Shown piece after piece: positions 37,901-54,681 of a DNA stretch of 64,000 bases. The notes under the pieces are model-generated. The model ran no database searches. It was given only the letters and a program-made list of their open reading frames with translations, and was not told the DNA's origin. The translations under genes and the position numbers were made by a program. This DNA is from Ziziphus jujuba (taxonomy: Eukaryota > Streptophyta > Magnoliopsida > Rosales > Rhamnaceae), in assembly GCF_031755915.1 (NCBI RefSeq), contig NC_083384.1, forward strand, positions 28,376,001 through 28,440,000. The letters are read 5' to 3'. The stretch's first letter is position 1; every line of letters starts with the position of its first letter.

Positions 37901-40900
37901 ACAGAGATTTATAGAATTAAATATATTGTAAACAGAAATGGAAGGATATAAGATTGTCTGTCAGATGTTAAAGCTTTGGGTTGTCAAGCAAAAGCATGCG
38001 CTTTCAATTCTGGAGAACAGCAACTCCAATAAAAAATTGGTGAGGGTTAGGACCATATCTCCTCCAGATCCAGCATTCCAGGCCCAAGATTAAAGGGACC
38101 ACCATGGTATAATAGTCTTACAAAGGATTTCACAATCACAAGTTAATCTTTATAGTTTCAATGTCAATCTAGATAGATTCCCTGATATGTAAAGAACTCC
38201 TTATCACACACATATATATATATATATATTAACAGTTCGTCTATGGTGTAGACGGTCCTCATGCGGACCATAGTATTGATGACAGTTTTTCATAATATTG
38301 GTGACGATTTTCGAAAAAACCGTCGTTAATACTATGAAAAACCGTCACTAATATTGCGGTCCTCATGCGGACCGTCCTCACTATAGAATTTCCATATATA
38401 TTAATACCTTTATGATGTAGGATAGGTGGGGAAGGAAAAAAAATTGAAAATTAAAAGATAGGCTCTAATAACATTAGGAAACTAAAATAATAAGAAGCCT
38501 AATTAAATAAGGAAACCAAAGAATAAAGCTTCCTATAAACTTAAGGAAACTAAAATAATAATAAGAAACCTAATAAACATAATAATATTAAAACCTTAAA
38601 TATCAAATAAATATAATAACATTAAAATTCTAAAAATCATAAAACCCTAATAATTATAATCCTATGTAGCCTCCATCGTTCTACATCACTTTATTACGAC
38701 AATTACCAGAATGCAGCTTTGCAGCAATGATTCATACCTCAATCTCAGTTATAGAATATGTTCACCGTCAATACAAATTAAATCACATCATCCAGTATAT
38801 TCAATCTTGCTAATAGAATCCCATTTTTCAAGTGTTACCACCATATGAATGAGGTGAATGAAAAACATCATCAGTTGAAGAGGAACTCCCCATGGGGACT
38901 ACAAGTTTCATTATTTAATGGCAGTATAACGACGATCCAGAAAAGGTTTGATATAAAATCCTTTTTTCATGTCACAATCAGAAATTCCAAAGCAACAGTC
39001 AGACAAAAGCATCAAAAGTTCAAAAGGTTTTGATACTCAAGTATCAAGAGTTAAGCATCGCATAACTGGTTATATCTCTTTCCCTTGCAACTTCAACAAG
39101 TCACATAGAGTTAAATGTATTGAATCCTCGTTTATCGACTGCACATACCCTGATTGATGTTGCTGTGAAATGGCCAAGATGAGCAAACATAGCTTCAGCT
39201 CCTGCAATTGACAAAAAATGATGACATGAAAATGCACATACGAAGCTTAATGAAATAAAATTCTCAAAAGTTATATTTACCAGCAAGACATAAAAGTATT
39301 CCTCCAAGAGCAATCCACCCATCCTTCCCAGTGACCTTAAAAAAGTTGTAAATATAATAAGGTGAAAGAGCCTGATATACCCCAGGATTCCACTTAATGA
39401 TGTTGAAGATTCCAATGGAAGCAATGGCCAGTAGCCATAGAATTACAATTGGCGTAAACAAAATTGCCAACTTGTGGGAGCCACGGTGTTGCAAGAAATA
39501 AACGAAAACTAACAAAGTGCAGGAAATAATGACCACCACACCTGTGTAATTATTAAAGTGTCAGTAACTTGAAAGGCGCTGAAACATAGAAGGGAAGCTT
39601 CTACATGGAAGAAAGATAAAATTCTTGAAATTTCCACCCCCACTCCCTTTTCCTCTTTATGAATTGCATCTCATTTGCTATTGATGCTGCAAATAACCCA
39701 TAATAGAAACCTCACTATTTTGAGAGACCATAACATTCTTTCCTCAACGAGCAGGCAATGCAATAGAAAATAATAGTGTGTATGATGAATTGGCATTGTG
39801 AGATAACCACTTAAGTTGCAGCTTACAACCAAATTAAAATTTCTCTTATTTGGATGGATAAGTAAATGAAGTTGTAGATTGTCATTTAGATACTTCGAAG
39901 CAAATATACAGTTGTTTAGTTACAAGACATAACACTCACCACTATGCACATTCTTTGCTCGAACTTCCAGCCCTTCAATTGATGCAAACACTGCAACAGA
40001 CCAATTATGCAAAATCAGTTAGTTCCTGTAAAAGATATATAGAAAGGTTAAAGGTAAAGAAAGTGGCTTAACCTGAAATTGCAGGTGCAAGGACACCAAC
40101 GCTAATCACCATGCAGGCTCCCAACAAAACTAGAAGAAGTAAACCGGTCTTTGCATATTTCTGTCTCTCAATAAATCTTCTCAACAAAGTGGTAGGTGTA
40201 TTTCTATTTGAGTGACCTGGGTAATGATATGTAGAAAGCTCCTCATCAGCTGCTTGCTGATTAGGTAACAAAGAGAATTTCGCATTTCTGCAAAGAAGCG
40301 AGTACAATGCCATGAGCCCTCCTGCAATAATGCCCCTGTAAAAGTTACAAATAAAACTAAACAAGAGTTTGTAGATTTTTATTGGAAGGAGTATAGGATC
40401 TCACCTTGACCATTATCGTCTATTCTTAACATGAAAACAACATACTTGAACAATGCAAGAAAAGTAATAGTCCAAAATATCACTGAGAACGCCCCAAATA
40501 CTGTATCCTCGGACCGGTAACGACCCAACCTTCCAGTAAATGTATTTTTATACACAAAAAGAGGAGCAATACACAAGTTGCCGAAAACCAAGCCCAAACT
40601 CTGATATACCAACAGAGGAACATCTTTCCATTGAACTTTTCTTTCGACCTGTTCGAACAGAAAACAAACAGAAATTCACACAAATGTTGAGCATTCAGGT
40701 TATGTTAGACATACACAGAGACAGGAAGGCGAGCTTTAGTCTTAAATGAGCAATTAAATTTATTTACTAATACCACCATAAAGGTTAAAATCAGAAGTCT
40801 ACACCCTATATAATAGTGCCATTAGTGTAAATGTTTGCACATACAAACTGCAGAATTAGTTACCATTGCAAAAGCAAGCAAATTCAAGATGGGAGTACAT

Positions 40901-41376
40901 CTTTCTCATGAAGAAAGAAGCGGCCTCAAATACATTCCAAGGTGTCTATGAATCACCAAAAAAATAAAAATAAATAAATAAAAAACTCGTTACTAGAATA
41001 GATTAGCCAACATTTTCATGATTTAGTAAAATCAACTAATCTTTGCCAGAAAACAAGCTAAATATCTAATCAAAACCTAAAACAAAACAGCCATACGTAT
41101 CAATACGTATAAAATAATCGTGCTTCATTTCTTCAATTAATTAATAAATTCAAGAATTTCTCGAGTGCTCTATCATAAAATAAAATAAAAATAAAAATCT
41201 AAAATGAAGGAGACTAATCAAAGAGAAGAACATCGCAAAATTCTTGAATTAAAAATAATTCAATTTTTTTAAAAAAAATAGAAGTATGGATTGGATTCTT
41301 GAACGCATTTTCTTGTCGATTTTACCGAGAACCAAGCGGAAAAAATAAAGATATATATATATATATATATTACCAT
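34957..41376 (-). CDS. Potassium transporter, KUP/HAK/KT family, divergent at conserved acidic motifs
   Basis: Nine exons on the minus strand: 41376-41374, 40648-40405, 40321-40073, 39990-39940, 39541-39281, 39201-39149, 37557-37443, 37074-36820, 36053-34957. They give 775 residues, a normal length for this family. The first exon contributes only the ATG. The protein has the full multi-pass core ([66 protein letters not shown]) and ends SFLRKNCR...MNYYV like plant KUPs. Its neighbour is a CPK3-like gene, matching the Arabidopsis TRH1-CPK3 pair, so it may be the positional TRH1 counterpart. Oddly, the family motif GDLSTSPLY reads GNLCIAPLF (N25), GEGG reads GQGG (Q82), and IGDG reads ISVG (S156, V157). 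These changes are within uninterrupted coding sequence. Plasma- or endomembrane K+ uptake is expected for the family, but activity here is uncertain. Confidence 0.92.
38239..38389. mobile_element. Fold-back MITE in KUP intron 6, (TA)n-flanked
   Basis: About 150 bases form an almost complete inverted repeat with arms of about 75 bases. The left arm starts GTCTATGGTGTAGACGGTCC and contains GACAGTTTTTCATAATATTG. The right arm, reversed, starts TCTATAGTGAGGACGGTCC and contains GACGGTTTTTCATAGTATT. A (TA)n run lies on the left and a shorter TA run on the right. Transcribed within the KUP intron, it would fold into a long hairpin. Confidence 0.8.
38413..38688. mobile_element. Possible short element bounded by TGATGTAG/CTACATCA in KUP intron 6
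   Basis: An eight-base terminal inverted repeat (38413-38420 and 38681-38688) encloses about 275 bases. Inside are repeated AGGAAACTAAAATAATAA-like units. The termini are short, so this is tentative. Confidence 0.35.
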
Positions 41377-43528
41377 GGCTAAGTGAGAAGGAGGTCCAGC
41401 TTCGTTGTGCGGTTTTGTTTCTCTCTACTGTTTAAGCTAAACACAGACACAGAAAGAGAGAGAGAGAGAAGAGAGAGAGAGACAAACAGAGAAAGAGGGA
41501 ACCAATCAACAAGTTCCGTGATTTGGTTGTTAATAATATATCATTAATATTAATAATATCACTATGGAAGTGTAACATAATAAAATTGAATTACCAAAAA
41601 ATAATAATAATAATAATAATGAAATTGAATCCCGTGGAACGTTGTTATTGTTGTTGAGAGACTGGTAACAAACAGATCCAAATCCCGCGGGTGTTTGTTG
41701 AGCTTGAGTTTTCCTTTTCTTTCTCCAAAACTAAAAATATTTCTCGGCTTCGGTGAGACCCTTTGAAGTGCCAGCAAAGCCCATTATTTTATAGGTATTT
41801 GCAAATACCACCTTGTATTCTCCCAAATTTAATATATACGCCTTGCAAAATTTTATACTACACGTTTCATCCAAAAAAAATTTTATACTATACGATACAA
41901 ACCACATATGATAATTTATAAATTTGAGTTCACAATGATAATGTTATATTAGATTATATCAATATCATCCAATAAAATTTAATAAATTAATAATTTATAA
42001 ATTTAAATTGATAATGATAATATTGTATTAAATTATATCAGTATTATCCAATAAAATTCAATAAATTAACAAATTTAATATATAAAACACAATAAACTTA
42101 TAAAAAATAATATTTTTGTAATCACACAAATCTTATAATATTAAAACTACTTAATTTATTATAAATATATACTAATTTATTTTTTTAATTTAATTTTTAA
42201 AAAATTTAAAACAAACAAAAAATTTTGTAAGTTTTTTTTAAATATTATTTTATTATTTAAAAATTAATTCAAATTTAAATTTTTAAATTCATATTTATTG
42301 TTAATAGATTAATTGGCCAGACTATGAATTACGATTATCGAATAAATTTGAATTTATTTATTTTTATATAAAAGTTTAACGGACCGTATCGTATTTAACT
42401 TAACTCAATTACACACTACATTAATACAATTCAACATGGCAGTTACCAGGACTATATACACACTTTAATAAACTACTATATATTCTTTTTTATTTTATAT
42501 TTAAAAAAGGAAAAATGAAATGCAGTTTGATTTCTGTTTGCCCCGGCCATAAAAATTATTAATAATAATAAAGAACGAAATTCTCCTTGACGATTTTGAA
42601 ATATTTTATTAACTTTTTTTATATTATTTTCGTTTTCTATTAGTAATACTGGCTACAGAAGTCCACTTGGCAGAAAATAAGAAAAATCCATTTAACATAT
42701 TGCTTCAATAATTTATTTTTATAATATGTTAAATGAAAATAACCATTTAGGCAATTTTTTTTTTTTCTCTCTATTCTACTAGATTATGAAAGCGGGATTA
42801 TATTTGGTACGTATAACATTATTTATTTCAAAACGTAAACTTTAAGTCCTTTGCCCTCTTTTTCTTTTTCTTTTCTTTTTTTTTCTTTTTTTCAAATGAA
42901 TAAATAAATAGAAATAAAACATTTGGTGGTACAGATAGCACAATTTGAATTACCAACAATAAAAAAAAAAAAGAAAGAAAAAAAGTTACTTAAAATCGCA
43001 TAAAAGTTATACCCTCTTCCTTTTACATATATTACATCAATCGTGTATTAGAACACCACACCACAATCTTCAAAATAAAAATGCAAAACCTAATCGATGA
43101 CACTTCTTGCTTCAACTGCTTTGTTATTGGTAGAATTGTAATTTTTTTTTTCTTTTTTTTAAATGAGCGAGTGAATGACCAAACTTAGAAAAAGGCCTTA
43201 CATGAGAAGAATCAAGACTAGAGATGACCTGTATTCTTTGTTTGTCTTCCAAGAAAGTGTTATATAAAGGCCGCAGCACATTAACCACAGAAAATAAAAG
43301 CTGTTTTCTGCTCCATCTCCAAACAAAGCTAGAATTCTAATTATGCGTCCACAATGAAATCTACCAGCTCCCCCCAAGTGAAAAAAGAGCTAGCCATGGA
43401 CCAAAAACACCAAATAACAATGACTTTCCTCTTGATCCTTGACATTTCAATTTTAACCACAAAATATATGATTTTAACAAACTACTTTAAGCCACGCGTT
43501 GTTGAAAACATGATGACTGAGTTTTAAC
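41377..43528. other. Spacer between KUP start and CPK3-like gene end
   Basis: Just upstream of the KUP start are GA repeats (41455-41490, CT on the gene strand), likely in its 5' UTR or promoter. The rest is AT-rich. The right end includes the CPK 3' UTR. No gene was found. Confidence 0.6.
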
Positions 43529-47983
<4,455 letters not shown>

Positions 47984-49419
47984 TTTCGGGTTTTCCGATT
48001 GGATTCGGGTTTTGGGTTTTGGTCAAATAGAAGTCAAGGTAGGTGAATCTCGGACAACAGTGCGAGTTTTTCAGTACTGTCAACGGCGTCTGGGAGTTAT
48101 TGTAAAGGCGGGTCTTGTCTGAAAGATGTGAACAGGACGGTTTTGTAAATTTGACATTATTAGCTTTGGGGTTTTATTTGAAAATATTTTATTTTTTGGG
48201 GAAAAAAGAATCATTATTATTTTGTTTGGTGAGAATAAAAGTAACTGAGAAATTATATCGCCAATTAATGATATTACATTAGTTTACCATTTTCACCAAA
48301 CATAAGCGCAAATCTAAAAGCATCTCCACTTGATTTTCAAGGGGGAAAAAAAAAAAAAAAAAATCTCCAATTGCATGCCAAAGGCATTATCATAATTTAG
48401 TAACATTTTCTTTTTTGGCTTCTTCAATCACGTGTGTCAAAATGGCACTGCGGTGGCCTTTCCTTTTGTTAAAATAATGTGAAAATTTAACACTGAATTC
48501 AATAATGGGAGAAAAATAATTTAATTAAATATAATTTAAACTTGGAATTTTTTTTTTTTTTTTAGCATTTGTAATTAAGAGTGCTAATGTTAAATATTGG
48601 CATTTTGCACTGATGAGTTCTCTTCAATATCAAATTTCAGAAATAATAATAACAAAATGATATTTATCAGTTAAGATATTTTTTGTCTTAGGATATAATT
48701 TTGCTTCCTCTTTAAAAAATTAAATTTAATAATATTTGAAAAATATTTTTCAGTTATAAAGCATTTTTTTGAAAACATTTAAAATAAATATAAGCTTAAA
48801 ATAATATAATTTCTTTAATAAAAAATAGTATTATATCTAATTTTGCTAAGAGGCTCAAATAGTATATGTAGCTAGTGAAATGAACTGAAATGAAATATTA
48901 CTTTGTCAATATCTCGGTAATACATGATGTTATTACAGAAATAATATTTAAGGAACAAGTTTTTTTTTTTTATGAAGAAAAAGACCAAGTCACTGTACGC
49001 CATTTCTAAATTGAAACTGAAAAATAAGTACATTTTGCTTGCTTGTTGGAGTAAAATGGGCCGCCTTCCCGTTTTATGTTCACACCTTTTCAACACTTCT
49101 TTTTTCTTCTTCTTTTTGTGCTTTAGAATTTTATTTTTATTTTTTGGCTCAAAGTGATTGGTTTTGGGTCAATTCAAGCTCAACGTGCTTTGATCTTAAC
49201 AGCTCGTAGGCTAACCAAAAACAAGTTGTTTTTTGTTTTTTTGGAATAAGATAAACAGAAAACAAGGAGAGTTTAGTTGGGTCGTATTATACAGAGTTGG
49301 CCCAGATAGGGAAGCCCATATTTGGCCCAGATAGGGAAACCCATATTCGGCCCAATAAGGAACATTTAAAAAATCGAAGCCCATATCGGCCCAATAAGGA
49401 ACATTTAAAAAAATCGAAC
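47984..49419. other. Spacer between CPK3-like gene and tRNA-Gly
   Basis: The first 200 bases are the kinase 5' UTR and promoter. The rest is AT-rich with poly-T tracts. The phrase GCATCTCCA near 48319 resembles plant MITE ends, but no matching second end was found. Tandem repeats at 49299-49419 are listed separately. Confidence 0.55.
49299..49419. repeat. Two nested tandem duplications with GGCCCA motifs, next to tRNA-Gly
   Basis: Two copies of a 25-base unit (GGCCCAGATAGGGAAGCCCA...) are followed by two copies of a 39-base unit (GGCCCAATAAGGAACATTTA...). The last copy abuts the tRNA 3' end. Each long unit carries an A-run, which on the tRNA strand is the T-run that can stop RNA polymerase III (49407-49413). 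GGCCCA is also the complement of the site II promoter core TGGGCC. Confidence 0.8.
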
Positions 49420-49491
49420 TGCGTTTGCCGGGAGTCGAACCCGGGTCTATTGCTTGGAAGGCAATTATCCTAACCGTTGGACTACAAACGC
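49420..49491 (-). tRNA. tRNA-Gly (anticodon TCC)
   Basis: Read on the minus strand, the acceptor arm GCGTTTG/CAAACGC carries discriminator A. The A box is TAGTCCAACGGTTA. The anticodon stem ATTGC/GCAAT carries loop CTTCCAA, with TCC complementary to 49456-49458. The T-arm GGGTTCGACTCCC is intact. A T-run follows directly as terminator. It has no intron. Confidence 0.97.
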
Positions 49492-50721
49492 TTATTGAAA
49501 CACCGCTAATAATTATAATACTCATCCTTATTCTTCTTGTTTGGGACCCACAAAATTCAATTCTGTTATTTATCCTGCGCTAATTTACTCTTGTTAAAAC
49601 CCAAAAAGGAAAGGAAGAAAAAGAAATGGGAAAAGGAAATTAGTATAATGTAAATATAGCAAAAGTAGAAACTAAGATAATATTGAAATTGTAAATGGGT
49701 TTTTGTGTATTCTGTTCAATGTGTTTTAAATGAATTTTTACAATCTCTCCAACTATTGTGATGGTTGTAATGGTGGTCCATTTGCGTTTGTAGCTCCTTG
49801 CGGTTGCTGATCTTGGTGAGTATAGAATAAATATCTTGGGATCCTGATGTCAATTTTTAGGGCATCCAATTCCTCCCCCAATTGGGGTATACGGTTTTAA
49901 AAATCTAGGCAATAATTCATCTATGTAAAATGACCTCAAAATAATTGATGAAACTTGAGATTCCCATCAAACCCTATATCAACTTGGTAACCTTGCTTAT
50001 CAAATGGCAAACTATATACATTATATAGTTTACTTACCTGTATCTATAACTATATATAAAAACCACAATACCATAACTGTTTAAAATTTTCAGACAAATC
50101 ATATAAATAACCTTTAAATTTTGACTTCAATGGTGCAAAAAAAATGTTAAAATTGGTAGTTTATGTTCTTATATTTACCATGTCTTTTCTTTTTTATCCT
50201 TCTTTTTTATTTTTTGTGCTTGGTCTATTTGACCTCTTAGTAGCACCCCTTACACAAGACAGCGACTAAAAAGTTATTTGTTTATTTATTTATTTTTTTT
50301 CCAAGAGTAAATAATAAGTTATAATTTATTTTTTATCTAAATTTTGGTGTTGCAATATGCTTTCATTATTTTCTCATGAAATTGACATTTCACTACTAAA
50401 ATTATTTTGATTGAAATCAACTTTTATTTTTGATAAATTTTTAAAAAAAAAGTCTATTAATTTTGATTTTATTCCTCCATTTATAATATTAACAATCTAA
50501 TTTTAAAAATGAAATGAAATGCTAATGTGTGTCAACAAATTAATATTTTGAAATCAAATTTTTTATTATCATTTTTAACTCAATATAAGTTTTTTAAAGT
50601 AATCATTTTCATTAAGTGTATGTGTTATGACATATTATTTGTTGAAAATTATGTTGATCAATTAAAATTAATAAATAAAAAGTATTTTGCTTTATCTTGT
50701 GGATCAAATATTTTAATATCT

Positions 50722-51240
50722 ATACAAAGTAATTGTTTTTAGAGGCGTGTATATGAGGCGGAGCACTGAGTTACTTACATTACGATCTTCAACAGGTAGG
50801 CTACACTCTAGGCGACGGCTAGGAGGGATCGCTAGACCAGTAGCCAGACCAACAATGAATGTGTATGGTGATTCCACACCAGGCTCAATAAATAATTGAA
50901 TGTAGAGTAGAAAGGGGATCCTAAACAAAAAAGAAGTCCATGATCGAAGAGGTCAAATTCCAAGCTTTTCTCTCGAGTATGCCCATTACCAAAAAATGGA
51001 TGTCACTTTGGGACACATGCGGATAGCAGCCCTGCATGGCTAAAAGTAAGCCAAAAGAGCTCACATTCTTTTAGAAAAACTGAGAAACTCGAGTCTTATA
51101 AAAGACACAACTATACGAAGGAAATCTTCGGGTCAAAAAATCGTCTTCAATGATGCGGATCCGCATGTGAATGGACTGCACCATAGACTTATTCTATATA
51201 TATATTATTTATATAAAGTAATTGTTTTTGAAGGTGTGTG
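50722..51240. other. GC-richer foreign-looking segment flanked by imperfect direct repeats
   Basis: About 430 bases (roughly 50753-51190) are clearly less AT-rich than the surroundings and lack poly-A/T tracts. Both sides carry an imperfect direct repeat of about 30 bases around AAAGTAATTGTTTTT (50722-50755 and 51211-51240). A minus-strand open frame (50928-50713, 71 codons) crosses it, but I do not recognise the product. An organellar insertion is one possibility. Confidence 0.45.
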
Positions 51241-51338
51241 TATATATATATTACATATATATGACAAACACCATTACACATCACAACACACGTCAAAAAT
51301 CATGACAAACCTAATATACATATATATATATAGATATG

Positions 51339-51510
51339 ATAATTTTATGGTGTAGATATCTGTATGTTTTTATTATGCAGGCGTTCGTAAAAATGATTAT
51401 TTATAAAGAAATCATTATCGATACTATTATATAAAAATAATCATTTTAAAAAATTATTATATTTATGGACATATGATAAAAACGTACACGTTCATACCAT
51501 CAAAGCACCA
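51339..51510. mobile_element. (TA)n-flanked fold-back MITE
   Basis: The left end TTTTATGGTGTAGATATCTG matches the reversed right end CTTTGATGGTATGAACGTG, and both continue into TGTAYGTTTTTATYAT. An inner inverted repeat AAAATGATTATTT / AAATAATCATTTT adds to the stem. TA runs flank it on both sides. Confidence 0.65.
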
Positions 51511-54395
51511 TATATATAGACATAAGTTGCGTGACCTAGCCATTAGAGGGCTAGGGTGGGCTCAAGCCCACTCAACCCATTTTTGTTTTTTTAAGTATAT
51601 GTATTATATAGGAAAAAAATAGTTTAAACAATAGGATGAAAATAAATAAATTAGAAAAAAGGAAGAGGAGAGAAAATATTGGATAAAAAGAAAGGGAACA
51701 AAAAGTATAAATACCTAAAAACATAGACAATTTGGATTTTAAGTGGTTTTTTTATTTATTTTTTGTTTGTTAAAAAAAATTAGCTTTTCTAAATAAAAAA
51801 AATGTGGGTAGTTAGGAGTTAGAACTATGAAATTTTATCTTTTAAATTAAAATTAGTTTCATATTAAACTTGTGATTATGAGTTAGGATGTACTCGTTTG
51901 ATTAGTGGAATTGTAGATTAAGAGATGATCGCGATGATATTTTTGTCTAATTTGAATGAATTAGTTAGAGATTTTATTGTTATAATAAGTATATTTTATG
52001 TTTTCCTTAATATTGCAAATTTTTATAAAATCTTTTGGTAGATCAAAATGTTTTGTTATATTTATTGTATTTAAATTTAACATATTTTACTATCAAATAT
52101 ATTTTTTAAAAGTTTTTTTTTTGATATTATATATTTTTTTAAAAGTTAATGTAATATTGCAGCTACATGAATATTAAGAGGTATGGATTATTATATCTCA
52201 AATTAGCTAAATATATTTTTATTTCTCAATTAATAAAATTTTCCCATATCATTGAACTTCGTTTTAAAAAAATAAAATAAAATAAAATTCAGCGCCGATG
52301 TGAAAGCTTGGCTATTTGGATTAATTATCAATATTTCAACTATATTCAACACTTGGTGAAGAATTGATTTTGATCGAATTTTTTCAAAGTTTAATTTGTG
52401 GTGGATGATGTTTTCTGAGGAGTGTCAATTGGTGGCCACCCTCCTATGATATTTGTAGAGCACTTTAGTGTCTGTCCTGGCTAGCCAAACCTTTGTTCAT
52501 TTGGTGGGTGCACTTTTTGTAGAGCGACTGTTTTGTCAACATTCCAAACTGCCAATTGCCCATTTGCATATTATAGTTTATTTATTTATTTATTTTTGTT
52601 TAACATAAAAAATTTGATCAATAAATTTCGTATCTATAACATTATCTTTTTCAAATTAAAAGATAATTATTTCAAAAGAATAGATAAGCCTTCATTTTTA
52701 AAGTAAAACTAGCTATTCATTTATTAGCTCCATATTCTATAATAAATTTAAATTTATATGATTTATTGTATAATATAAATAGTCTCCCTGGAACACTTTA
52801 ATTGGCAATGACCACTATGATAACATGTCTTGATTTTAAGATCTGGTGTTAAAATTTCTCCTTTCCAATTTATCAAAATATATGTATATATATAAGTTGA
52901 CCTCTTATTAATTTTGACAAAATTTTAGAAATTTTAAAAAAAAAAGCATTTATAAATATCAAATATAAGTAATTCAGTTGGAAAGCCACTTATACCTATG
53001 ACTGGAAGATCATTGGTTCGAGACACCAAGATCATTGGTTTGGAATACCAGGAAAAAGGAAAAATTATTGTAAATGTTCTTTAAAAAAAGTATTTTTGTA
53101 AATGCAACTTTTATCTAAATCAATAGTGCTACCAAAAATATAAATAGAAATAATTATTTCCTTTTGTTTTGTTTTTATGCCTATAAATAACTATTTTTAT
53201 TACTCTATAAAGTAAATATGCCAAAATTAGAGGTGTGAATGATCCAAGTCAAGCCAATATTAGCATTCTCAAGCTCGGCTTATATGATTTTAGAAGTATT
53301 TAAGCTTGGTTCAATTTCACAAAATTTTAAAATTATTTTATTAAACTAGACTTAGCTCGTTTATAAAAAACTTTAATGTAGCTTAGTTTGGTTCATTATA
53401 TTATAAAAATTTAAGAACTTGAATAATTATTTTCTTTAAAATAAAAATTTTAACATTAATAATTAAGAAATTAATGTTATTCTATTAATTTTATAATTTA
53501 ATTTTAAAAGGTTTATAAATTTAAAATATAAAAAATATTATTTATGCATTATAAACACTTAATGTGCTTAAATTTATAATATAAATTCTATATAAATACG
53601 ATAAATTCAAGTTACACGGGCTAACCACGAGCTTAATTTATTGCTCAAGATCAACTTGCAAACTTCATTTCTTGTTCAAACTCGACTTCTTTTCTTTATG
53701 AGTTGAGTTTGAATAAATTAAAATCGAACTGAGCTTAAATCGATTACGAGCTACTCGAGTTTATTTATAGTCGTACCCAAAATATTTTGATAAAGATTTT
53801 AACTCTAGGGTGAATGGGGTAATTTGCTACCAAAGATATAAATAAAATTAATTATTCCTTTTTCTATTTTGTTTTTATTCCTGTGAATGATAGTTTTCAT
53901 TGTTTGGTAAAGGAAATGTGCTTAAAATATTTTGATAACAATTTTTAACAAATATTTTAACCACTGAATAGATTTTATCAGTTGGCATATAAATTATGAT
54001 ATTATTAATTATATTGTATAATTTTTAAGGTCAAATAAATGATTTGTCAAAAATTTTGTGTTAAGTGCCTTTGTGGTATATCAAATACTCTTCGATACAG
54101 ATATATATAGAGTCAGATTCATATTAAGACAACATGATAGTTTTAATATCAATTTTTTTATTAGCTATTAAATCATATTAAGAACTAATATTTAAAATTT
54201 TAAAAAAGATTAAAGATGAATTTAGTGACTTGTTAAAATCCCATTTAGGGAAGTGAATTTTATCAAAATTTCTTGATTAATAAATATAATTTTAAATTTC
54301 AACCTTTAATATAATCTGATAGCTAAAAAAATAATGTCTTGATGCTAATATTAGTCTAATTTAAGCCTGACCACATATATATATATATATATATA

Positions 54396-54494
54396 GGGCA
54401 ATTTTACGATGCGAACAGCACCAAAAGCCGACGCTTTTTGGATGAAAGTGTCAGCTTTTATGTGTACATACGAACCGTCTGCACTGTAGAAACC
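54396..54494. mobile_element. MITE-like element A, (TA)n-flanked
   Basis: About 99 bases lie between two (TA)n runs. The right end, reversed, reads CTACAGTGCAGACGG, close to the CTATGGTGTAGACGG end of the KUP intron element. An internal AAAGCCGACGCTTTT motif recurs in elements B and C. Its terminal inverted repeat is weak. Confidence 0.5.
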
Positions 54495-54509
54495 ATATAT
54501 ATATATATA

Positions 54510-54662
54510 ACTTCTTAGTACGAGATAGAATTTGGCTCAAAGTACATGTACGAATTGAAAAGAAATATCCAAAGTCCAAATCCAACTGCCCGAAAGGTTG
54601 GATAAAGGCCAGGTTGACTGATTTGGATATTTAATTAGTTTAATTAGTATAGAAAAATGAAG
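54510..54662. repeat. Local duplication, copy 1
   Basis: The segment starting CTTCTTAGTACGAGATAG and ending in TTAATTAGTTTAATTAGTAT is repeated with about 90% identity at 55221-55348. It includes the shared core TTTGGCTCAAAGTACATGTA. Confidence 0.85.
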
Positions 54663-54681
54663 ATATATATATATATATATA

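Noticed and set aside
49380..49491. Dicistronic tRNA-Gly/snoRNA gene, known from plants
   Set aside because: A T-run terminator follows the tRNA directly, and I see no C (RTGATGA) and D (CTGA) box pair in the next 100 bases.
49211..49525. Minus-strand open frame with repeated NVPYWA-like units
   Set aside because: The repetition comes from the tandem DNA repeats, and the frame runs through the tRNA-Gly gene, so it is not a protein.
52970..53060. Short direct repeat (AAGATCATTGGTT twice) as a possible tRNA-derived or SINE sequence
   Set aside because: The GGTTCGAGAC word near 53014 recalls a B box, but no matching A box or poly-A tail at the right spacing was found.
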